Below are positions 57,815 through 64,000 of a stretch of 64,000 nucleotides of DNA, piece by piece. The stretch is taken from the NCBI RefSeq assembly GCF_001305855.1, contig NZ_LIXZ01000006.1:150828-214827 (forward strand), read 5' to 3'. The stretch comes from Rossellomorea vietnamensis (lineage in GTDB: Bacteria > Bacillota > Bacilli > Bacillales > Bacillaceae_B). The position numbers were made by a program, and so were the translations under genes. The notes beneath the pieces were generated by a model. It saw nothing but the letters and a program-made list of their open reading frames with translations, did not search any database and had not been told where the DNA came from. The first letter of the stretch is position 1. The number at the start of each line of letters is the position of its first letter.

Positions 57815-57857
57815 AAAGGGACTGACTCTCAAATTTTTAGGGTTGGTCTCTTTTTTT
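57815..57857 (+). terminator. probable terminator of dnaD
   Basis: AAAGGGACTGACTCT pairs imperfectly with AGGGTTGGTCTCTTT, 9-nt AT loop, followed by seven T. Confidence 0.7.
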
Positions 57858-57895
57858 GATACAAACCATTCCTTGGGTTGGAGGTAGCAGGATAT

Positions 57896-58552
57896 ATGTT
57901 AAATAAAAAACAAATACATATTTGTCTCGATGAAATGAGAAAGATGTTCCCCGATGCACATTGCGAACTACGTCATGACAATCCTTTCGAACTCGTCATA
58001 GCAGTTCTTCTATCGGCACAGTGTACGGATGTCCTTGTGAATAAAGTGACAAAAAGTTTATTTGAAAAATATAAAAGACCTGAGGACTATCTGGAGGTCA
58101 CGTTAGAAGAGCTTCAACAAGATATACGCTCAATCGGTCTGTATCGAAATAAAGCTAAAAATATCCGCAAATTGTGTGAAATCCTTCTTACTGAGCACGG
58201 GGGAGAAGTACCGAATAGCCATGAAGAGTTAGTGGAGCTTCCCGGGGTGGGCAGGAAGACGGCGAACGTCGTGGTTTCCGTTGCCTTTGGAGAACCGGCC
58301 CTCGCTGTCGACACCCATGTTGAACGGGTCAGTAAAAGATTGGGGATCTGCAGGTGGAAAGACAGCGTATTGGAAGTGGAAAAAACGTTAATGAAAAAAA
58401 TTCCGAGAGAAGAGTGGTCGGAAACTCATCACCGGTTGATCTTTTTCGGGAGGTATCACTGTAAAGCGCAATCTCCCCAATGCGAGGTCTGTCCCTTGGT
58501 AGACCTGTGCAGGGAAGGTCAAAAAAGATTGAAGAAAAAGGGCAGCATATGA
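57896..58552 (+). CDS. nth: endonuclease III (DNA glycosylase/AP lyase)
   Basis: Removes oxidised pyrimidines in base excision repair. 218 residues: helix-hairpin-helix LPGVGRKTANVV with the catalytic lysine, AVDTHVERV with the catalytic aspartate, and the C-terminal [4Fe-4S] loop CKAQSPQCEVCPLVDLC (C-X6-C-X2-C-X5-C). ATG 57896 gives MLNKKQIHICLDE, the family start; TTG 57878 is in frame. Overlaps ypoC by four nt. Confidence 0.95.
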   Translation: MLNKKQIHICLDEMRKMFPDAHCELRHDNPFELVIAVLLSAQCTDVLVNKVTKSLFEKYKRPEDYLEVTLEELQQDIRSIGLYRNKAKNIRKLCEILLTEHGGEVPNSHEELVELPGVGRKTANVVVSVAFGEPALAVDTHVERVSKRLGICRWKDSVLEVEKTLMKKIPREEWSETHHRLIFFGRYHCKAQSPQCEVCPLVDLCREGQKRLKKKGSI

Positions 58553-59064
58553 GTGGTACCTTATTCAATGTCCCTAGAGAATTGAGAGATCCTTTTTTCT
58601 TTTCCGAGGATAGAGTGAAGATAGAGGAGTCCAACATCGATCCTTGTGATCCTGTTTTTGCATATGAGATCCTTTATTACAATGAGATGAGTCCAGATTC
58701 CCTGCCTTGGCTGGTTCAAGGGGAATGGGTGAAAGATATCATCATGGAGTGGGAAAAAGAAGAGGACCATCTTAAAGGGCTATTCAAAAGCCGCTCAAAA
58801 GGCCTATTAGAGTGGATGAGAAAAAGTATCGGCAGGTTTTATGTGCTTTTGTATTGGAGCAATAAGCAGCCGGTTAATTTGGATAATTGGCAGTCATCAA
58901 TTGAACACTTTACCTTAAAGCCTGTTAATGTCATTGAACGTTTAATCTTCATCAGAAATAATCCGGCACTCTATCATTCATTCATTCAGCTGTCTCAGCT
59001 TTTTGAAGAACTATATAAACAATATGCCAAGCATCAGGCGCTTAAATCAATCAGAAATAAATAA
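58549..59064 (+). CDS. ypoC: hypothetical protein YpoC
   Basis: A 171-residue soluble protein in the ypoC position between nth and ponA, with aromatic-rich helices (LIFIRNNPALYHSFIQLSQ) and no known motif. Start ATG 58549 overlaps the nth stop by four nt and has AAAGGG upstream, so it is coupled to nth. Function unknown. Confidence 0.82.
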   Translation: MSGTLFNVPRELRDPFFFSEDRVKIEESNIDPCDPVFAYEILYYNEMSPDSLPWLVQGEWVKDIIMEWEKEEDHLKGLFKSRSKGLLEWMRKSIGRFYVLLYWSNKQPVNLDNWQSSIEHFTLKPVNVIERLIFIRNNPALYHSFIQLSQLFEELYKQYAKHQALKSIRNK

Positions 59065-59098
59065 GGCAACGAGAGGAGTCTCCCGTTGCCTTATTTTT
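59063..59098. terminator. bidirectional terminator between ypoC and ponA
   Basis: AAGGCAACG (59063-59071) pairs with CGTTGCCTT (59084-59092), extended inward with GAGAG/CTC; TATTTTTA follows. It separates convergent ypoC and ponA, and the T run reaches into the ponA stop codon. Confidence 0.85.
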
Positions 59099-61829
59099 AT
59101 TCTTGATTTCTTCTAGGTTCTGATTGAGTAGCAGGTGTACCAGTGCCAGCCCCGCTACCATCTCCGGTTCCAGTTCCCCCAGTGCCATCTCCGGTCGTTC
59201 CGCCATCACCGGTTCCAGCGTCACCGCCACCGTCTGTTCCACCGTCACCTGTCCCGTCTCCTTCAGGAGGAGGAGTGGTGCCATCTTCGTCACCTGTAGT
59301 ACCGCCATCGTTACCGGAGTTATCATCATTTCCGTTTCCTTGGTCGTTACCGTTACCATTTCCATTTTCATTACCATTTCCTTGGTCATTCCCGTTTCCT
59401 TGACCATTTCCATTATTACCTTCGTTATCTCCATCAGGTTTTTCTTCATCCTTTTTATCCGCTTTTACTTCTACGTTTACGGATGCAGGGTTACTTCGTT
59501 GATCACCTGAAATGGCTACAACTTCAAAGGTAAAGGTTCCTTCGGATTGAATGTTTTCGACATTTAATCCTTTTTTGTCTGTAGTCGTCAAGACTTGTTT
59601 CGCTTCACCATTGATGGATACGGAAACCTCAAACTGTACGTCTTTCTTTTTACCGTAATCCCATGCAAGGGTGATGGTTTTATCCTTCTTATTAAACTTA
59701 CCTTTCAGTTTGGAAGGAGCATCGATTTTATCGAATTCCTTGGAAACCTTGGAAGGTTCCGTTCCCTTAACGAACAGCTCTGTGATGATTCTGTCATCAG
59801 GCGTATATTCGCTTGGCAGTCTCGCAGGATCGCTTCCCATTTCCACTTTTGATTCCACTACGCTGTCAGGCTTTTTAAAGTCAGCTGTATCGACACCATC
59901 GTGAACATAGCTCATCAAATCACTTACGATATACTGAGCGACATGTCGATCAGTAGGAGAAAGCGGGATGGATTGAGTCTTATAGCCGGTCCAGACCGCT
60001 GCCGTGTAATTTGTTGTGTATCCCACGAACCATGAATCTGGAGCACCAGATTTAGCGATGCCGTATTTTTCACGTTCGTCTTGAGAATAGTTGGTCGTAC
60101 CGGATTTACCTGCCATCGGCAACCCGGGCACTTTAGCGAATTTACCCGTACCTTGAGGGTGATCGATGACGCTTTTCAGCATATCGGAAACCATATAAGC
60201 CGTGTATTCCTTCATGGCCGGTTCTGGCTTGTTTTCATTCTTAATTTCTGTTTCACCGTCACGCAGGACGACTTTCGTTACAGTGTGGGGCTTATTATAA
60301 ACACCTTCATTACCGAATGCAGCATACGCCCCGGCCATTTGTACGGAGTTTACACCAGGTGAAACCCCTCCAATGGAGGCAGATTCATAGTAATGATCGA
60401 ACTTCAGTCCGAGTCCGTTGACGAAATCGGCCGCTTTCTCGGCACCAACTGCCTGGAAGGCTTTTAAAGCTGTGATATTCCTGGAATCCCACAATCCTTC
60501 ACGGATGGTGATCGGTCCTTTGAATTGACCGTCGTAATTGTTGATTTCCGTTCCGTTTGAATATTCATATGGCTCATCTTTTAAAATATGGTAAGTTGAC
60601 CATTTTAGATGTTCGATGGCAGGAGCGTAATCAAGTAATGGCTTGATGGTCGATCCCGGCTGACGCTTTGAGTCGATGGCATAGTTAAAGCCACGCTTGA
60701 CCTCGGGATCTTGTTCTCTTCCTCCACCAATGGCTCTGATTTCACCGGTTTTCGTATCCATAAGGGTTACGCCGGCCTGCATCGGCTCATCCGCATTCTC
60801 CGGATAGCTGAAACTCGTATTTTCACCCGCCAGGATTTCTTCCAAACGTTGTTGTGCATCAGGGTCGACAGTAGTATAGACTTTTAAGCCATCAGAGAAT
60901 AAATTGTAATCTCCCATTTTCTGAACTTCATCTATCACCGCATCCACAAATGCAGGATACTTATCTCCATTTTTCTTTTCCACATCTTCAGCCGATACCA
61001 GTCCTTCTGTAATTGGGACGGCTTGAGCAGCTTTCTTTTCTTTTTCAGTAATCTTACCGTGCTGAGCCATTAATGACAGAACGATATTACGTCTTTTTTC
61101 AGCACTTTCAGGATGCTTAAGAGGGTTATAATTGTTTGGACTTTGAGGAAGTCCTGCAATCATAGCTGCTTCGTTCAGCTTGATATCCTTGATGTCTTTC
61201 CCGTAATAATGATCAGCAGCTGTCGCCATACCATTGATCCCGTCAGACATATATACCTTATTGAAGTACATTTCAAAGATTTCTTCTTTTGTATATTCCT
61301 GCTCAAGTTTCAAAGCAAGCCATGCTTCCTGAGCTTTTCTCTTTAAGGTTTTCTCAGGACTTAAAAAAGAGCCCTTGATGACCTGCTGTGTGATCGTAGA
61401 AGCACCTTCTGAACCGAATCCTCCGGTTACATTGGCAATGACTGCCCCGCCTAAACGGATCAGATCGATCCCGTTATGTTTATAGAATCGGTTATCCTCC
61501 GTTGCAATGACAGCGTCCTGCATGACCTGAGGGATGTCGTCGAAGTTTGCATACTCCCGTTTTTCTTTTCCCACAGTCGTGATCAGATCTCCGTTCATAT
61601 CATAAATTTCAGATGCGATCGGATCCTTCAGCAATTTTTCGTCGAGCTTTGGTGCGCTAGATGCGTAATAGGCAAATAACCCTGCACCTGCGAGCATCCC
61701 GATGATCCCGATAATAAATAATGATATAATGACGCGCTTAACCATAGAGCCTTTCTTCTTGCCCTTAGGGGATTTAGACTTCTGTTGGGCCAGGCGTTTT
61801 TCTTCCCTTGACTTATATTGACCAGCCAT
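59097..61829 (-). CDS. ponA: class A penicillin-binding protein 1
   Basis: Bifunctional glycosyltransferase/transpeptidase for peptidoglycan. 910 residues: basic cytoplasmic tail (1-30), transmembrane anchor (about 31-55), GT51 domain with E111 in ATEDNRFYKH and GGASTITQQVIK-type motif, transpeptidase domain with PGSTIK (SxxK), SRN and KSGTT (KTG-like), a fibronectin-like segment (about 700-785) and a very low-complexity tail of about 120 residues made of G, N, D, T and Q. GTGAGG lies upstream of the ATG. It is followed on the same strand after about 100 nt upstream by recU, the usual recU-ponA order. Confidence 0.95.
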   Translation of the reverse strand: MAGQYKSREEKRLAQQKSKSPKGKKKGSMVKRVIISLFIIGIIGMLAGAGLFAYYASSAPKLDEKLLKDPIASEIYDMNGDLITTVGKEKREYANFDDIPQVMQDAVIATEDNRFYKHNGIDLIRLGGAVIANVTGGFGSEGASTITQQVIKGSFLSPEKTLKRKAQEAWLALKLEQEYTKEEIFEMYFNKVYMSDGINGMATAADHYYGKDIKDIKLNEAAMIAGLPQSPNNYNPLKHPESAEKRRNIVLSLMAQHGKITEKEKKAAQAVPITEGLVSAEDVEKKNGDKYPAFVDAVIDEVQKMGDYNLFSDGLKVYTTVDPDAQQRLEEILAGENTSFSYPENADEPMQAGVTLMDTKTGEIRAIGGGREQDPEVKRGFNYAIDSKRQPGSTIKPLLDYAPAIEHLKWSTYHILKDEPYEYSNGTEINNYDGQFKGPITIREGLWDSRNITALKAFQAVGAEKAADFVNGLGLKFDHYYESASIGGVSPGVNSVQMAGAYAAFGNEGVYNKPHTVTKVVLRDGETEIKNENKPEPAMKEYTAYMVSDMLKSVIDHPQGTGKFAKVPGLPMAGKSGTTNYSQDEREKYGIAKSGAPDSWFVGYTTNYTAAVWTGYKTQSIPLSPTDRHVAQYIVSDLMSYVHDGVDTADFKKPDSVVESKVEMGSDPARLPSEYTPDDRIITELFVKGTEPSKVSKEFDKIDAPSKLKGKFNKKDKTITLAWDYGKKKDVQFEVSVSINGEAKQVLTTTDKKGLNVENIQSEGTFTFEVVAISGDQRSNPASVNVEVKADKKDEEKPDGDNEGNNGNGQGNGNDQGNGNENGNGNGNDQGNGNDDNSGNDGGTTGDEDGTTPPPEGDGTGDGGTDGGGDAGTGDGGTTGDGTGGTGTGDGSGAGTGTPATQSEPRRNQE

Positions 61830-61933
61830 ATTGTTTCCTCACTTTCAGGTCTTCTCTGTTTTTAGTATTGTCTAAGATTAAAAATATACTACTCATAATG
61901 AGATGAAATATAGATTAACTCATTTTCCTTAAA

Positions 61934-62542
61934 CTAAAAATATAACTGATGGACTATTTTTAAATAATCGACCCTTGGATGGAGTCCCAATGGAATGGAA
62001 AACCCTTTCTCTTCCATTTCCTCCCGCTTGATTGATTTTCTTCCGCCTCCTGCCATGCGATCCCAGTATACACGCAGTGCTTCATAGGGGAGAAGGAAGA
62101 CTTCTTCTGAGACGGAGAATCTTATAAGTACGAATGTGATGCCTTCCTGCTTATGGACATTTTCCATATGAAGAATCTGGTGTTCATGAAAATTTTGAAG
62201 GGGGAATGAAGTCTTATTTTTCGTTTCCTTCGCTTCAAAGTCAATGTATCTTCCTTTGTAGACCCCGTTATAGTCTGTCGTTGACGGCTGCTTAAAGTAC
62301 GCTTCCTTTATGACAGCGGCACTCCTTGAAGGATAGTGAACATCCACAATTTGAACCGGGGTGGGTTTTTTATGAATCACCGCTTTTTGAAACGTCAAGT
62401 AATATTGATTCGTTTCATTGATATCTTCTTCCAGTGTCATCCCCCTGTTGCTATATGATATTTGTTTCGGTTTTGCCTTGGGCTTTTTTGAGGGTAATGT
62501 CGCTTCCACATATTTCTTTCCATTGGGGTAATGGAATTTCAT
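61934..62542 (-). CDS. recU: Holliday junction resolvase RecU
   Basis: Cleaves Holliday junctions in recombination and chromosome segregation. 202 residues with [17 protein letters not shown] and the catalytic PD-(D/E)xK-like core [19 protein letters not shown]; the C-terminal [12 protein letters not shown] is conserved. GAGGTG precedes the ATG on the minus strand. recU-ponA is an operon in B. subtilis. Divergent from yppC. Confidence 0.95.
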   Translation of the reverse strand: MKFHYPNGKKYVEATLPSKKPKAKPKQISYSNRGMTLEEDINETNQYYLTFQKAVIHKKPTPVQIVDVHYPSRSAAVIKEAYFKQPSTTDYNGVYKGRYIDFEAKETKNKTSFPLQNFHEHQILHMENVHKQEGITFVLIRFSVSEEVFLLPYEALRVYWDRMAGGGRKSIKREEMEEKGFSIPLGLHPRVDYLKIVHQLYF

Positions 62543-62657
62543 GGTAATTCACCTCGCAGACTAATCTATATCATAACAGAAACCACTCCATTTTGTGTGA
62601 ATAATTGTTTACAAATCTCCTCACTCTAGGACTAGATGGGAAGGAGGGATAAAAAGG

Positions 62658-63695
62658 ATGAATAAATTCAGCAATACTTATCGCTTTTTACCCTATATAC
62701 CTGAACTTAAACGTAGAAATGATTGGATTAAATGTGTAAATCAACTGGTGGATGAATACAATGAGGATAATATATCGCGCACCAAAGCTTATCAAGCATT
62801 TTTTCTCCTTCATCCCGAGATCAAATGGTCTTTCCTGGCCGCTATGGTATCAAGGAATGCAGGGTGGAATATGACCGATTTGAAGGGGGAGATCTTCCCG
62901 GGCCTTTTGAGCCGTAAGACATGCGACCTTCTATTTAAGACTTATGAAAGAGCGAATTGGAGCATCTTTCAGGATGCTTTTCCTCAACTCCTTCTCTATC
63001 ATTATTCGACGTTATATAAGAAGAAAATGTTTCATTTCCTTAAAGACTTTCACATCTCGCATTTTATGGAAGAAGAATGGAATCGGTTCTGGGAGGAGAG
63101 GGATGAAAGGAGATTGGTGCAGTCACTCATCATAAATGAACAGAACCTCATACAGGGACCGGTCATCGAACATGGGATTTATAAGAAAAAGGTGTTTGGC
63201 ACGTCGCTCTTCTTTATTGAAGATCACCTGCACTTCAGTTCCGTACTCTTCCCGACATTATATGGAGATCTTTACGGAGCAAGTGTACATGGTTTCAGAA
63301 AAGTTGATAATAGAATCAAGTTGGGAAATATCTTATTTGAGCTATTATTCCATCCTGATTACCATTGTATTTTTCTTGAGTTTGCATCGAAAGTAGAGCA
63401 TACAGGTTCAAGGACGGATTATGAACGATATTGCCATGGAGCACCTGATACGAATACACCTGTTCTAAAAAAGGCATACGGAGAAATATCACATAATTGG
63501 GGTCATCACACGGATTGGTCCGTGGACAAAACAATCGAGGAAACATGGTATAAAAGACAAGGTCTCCCGGAAGAGGTGATCATGACCAAGTGGTATTTCC
63601 ATAAGCAACGGCAGCTAAAAAAACTGGCAGTCGCAAAAAGGGCTTTCAAGAGGATATGGCCATGGCGAAAGAAAAAGAAGATGCGGACATCTTGA
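62658..63695 (+). CDS. yppC: DUF2515 protein YppC
   Basis: 345-residue protein with the DUF2515 pattern (RTKAYQAFFLLHPEIKWSFLAAMVSRNAGWNMTDL in its N-terminal third). No signal peptide or clear membrane helix; the C-terminal end is strongly basic (WPWRKKKK). AAGGAGGG precedes the ATG. Divergent from recU, as in B. subtilis. The stop codon lies in the loop of its own terminator. Function unknown. Confidence 0.85.
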   Translation: MNKFSNTYRFLPYIPELKRRNDWIKCVNQLVDEYNEDNISRTKAYQAFFLLHPEIKWSFLAAMVSRNAGWNMTDLKGEIFPGLLSRKTCDLLFKTYERANWSIFQDAFPQLLLYHYSTLYKKKMFHFLKDFHISHFMEEEWNRFWEERDERRLVQSLIINEQNLIQGPVIEHGIYKKKVFGTSLFFIEDHLHFSSVLFPTLYGDLYGASVHGFRKVDNRIKLGNILFELLFHPDYHCIFLEFASKVEHTGSRTDYERYCHGAPDTNTPVLKKAYGEISHNWGHHTDWSVDKTIEETWYKRQGLPEEVIMTKWYFHKQRQLKKLAVAKRAFKRIWPWRKKKKMRTS

Positions 63696-63715
63696 TATGT
63701 CCGCATCTTCTTTTT
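63676..63715 (+). terminator. terminator overlapping the yppC end
   Basis: A perfect 15-bp stem (63676-63690 with 63697-63711) and 6-nt loop containing the yppC stop codon, followed by TTTTG. Confidence 0.87.
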
Positions 63716-63721
63716 GAATTG

Positions 63722-63749
63722 GTCCGGGCAAAGCCCATCCGCTTTTTTA
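63722..63749. repeat. truncated copy of the 126-bp repeat (3' end only)
   Basis: GGTCCGGGCAAAGCCC and TCCGCTTTTTT resemble the 3' end of the repeat unit (AGCCGCC TCCGCTTTT) and a self-pairing GGGC/GCCC, directly before a full copy. Most of a copy has been lost. Confidence 0.6.
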
Positions 63750-63752
63750 GTA

Positions 63753-63878
63753 GTCCAGCTCCGGGGCTTAGAGGCTCGAGGTCATAAGTCAAGAACACCA
63801 AAAAGGCAAAGGGCGCCTTTCCGGTGTTCTCGCCTTATGCTTGTCGCCTCTGAGCAAAGCCCCTCCGCTTTCTTAGTA
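63753..63878. repeat. 126-bp structured repeat, copy 4
   Basis: Same unit as at 5-379, same orientation. Its outer stem is GGGGCTT with AAGCCCC (both sides changed from GGCGGCT/AGCCGCC), second stem AGAGGC with GCCTCT, fourth stem AGAACACC with GGTGTTCT. CATAAG/CTTATG and AAAGGC/GCCTTT are unchanged. Confidence 0.93.
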
Positions 63879-64000
63879 GTCCAGCTCCGGCGGCTAGACC
63901 CTCGAGGTCATAAGTCAAACCATCCAAAAAGGCAAAGGGCGCCTTTCCGGATGGTTCGCCTTATGCTTGTCGGGTCTGATCAAGCCGCCTCCGCTTTCTT
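63879..64000. repeat. 126-bp structured repeat, copy 5
   Basis: Begins exactly 126 bp after copy 4. Stems: GGCGGCT/AGCCGCC, AGACCC/GGGTCT, CATAAG/CTTATG, AACCATCC/GGATGGTT, AAAGGC/GCCTTT; all pair perfectly. The array may continue past the window edge. Confidence 0.92.

Noticed and set aside
59124..59510. Plus-strand frames of Ser/Pro/Val-rich composition over the ponA tail
   Set aside because: They are antisense shadows of the low-complexity G/N/D tail of ponA; no ribosome site or family pattern.

Overview
The window comes from the chromosome of an endospore-forming, low/medium-GC Gram-positive bacterium of the family Bacillaceae. Gene content and order follow the gudB-to-recU stretch of the Bacillus subtilis chromosome almost gene for gene, and spore genes (sleB, ypeB, prsW, spoIVA, ypjB) are present. 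The genus cannot be fixed from sequence alone; it is not B. subtilis itself, because plsC follows cmk, a yugP-like metallopeptidase follows ypjB, and the trp genes are missing from the aromatic cluster. I see no prophage, insertion sequence, CRISPR array, rRNA or tRNA.

Layout. 1-380 is an array of three 126-bp structured repeats. 0.5-8.7 kb: gudB, bacillithiol-disulfide reductase, asparaginase (minus), prsW, a small coiled-coil gene (minus), the sleB-ypeB germination pair and the ypfA-ypfB signalling/hypothetical pair. 8.8-14.4 kb: cmk, plsC, an S1-domain protein, fni, ypzI (minus) and the yphA-YIEGIA-capping-subunit trio. 14.5-20.8 kb: der, gpsA, yphE, yphF, spoIVA, hbs. 21.0-25.1 kb: folE-mtrB and the menaquinone/heptaprenyl operon hepS-menG-hepT with ndk. 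25.2-32.4 kb: cheR and the aromatic cluster aroC-aroB-aroH-hisC-tyrA-aroA. 32.5-41.5 kb: an amidohydrolase-like orphan, ypiA, ypiB, ypiF, the cytochrome bc complex qcrABC, ypjA, ypjB, a zinc metallopeptidase and ypjC (minus). 41.6-47.2 kb: ypjD-dapB-mgsA-bshB1-bshA-cca-birA, tightly packed and often overlapping. 47.3-52.5 kb: a structured leader, panBCD and dinG. 52.5-59.1 kb: a degenerate MBL-like secreted protein, ypmA, ypmB, aspB, asnS, dnaD, nth, ypoC. 59.1-63.7 kb: ponA and recU (both minus) and yppC. The window closes with two more copies of the same 126-bp repeat and a truncated one.

How the genes fit together. Aromatic amino acids, heptaprenyl chains and menaquinone are made by neighbouring operons, and qcrABC uses the menaquinol. 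Bacillithiol synthesis (bshA, bshB1) and its recycling enzyme (ypdA/bdr) lie in the same window. Pantothenate and biotin-protein ligation, lysine/peptidoglycan precursor synthesis (dapB) and peptidoglycan polymerisation (ponA, with recU) are also grouped.

The most notable observations are: (1) the 126-bp repeats, whose nested stems change sequence on both sides in concert between copies (covariation), which points to a selected RNA or DNA structure; (2) an internal frameshifting deletion of about 94 nt in aroB that removes the conserved zinc-site segment; (3) a promoter, antiterminator and terminator arrangement upstream of panBCD that looks like an undescribed attenuator or regulatory RNA; (4) loss, or ancestral absence, of the trp operon between aroH and hisC although the TRAP gene mtrB is intact nearby. 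All calls were made by reading the sequence; no database search was run.
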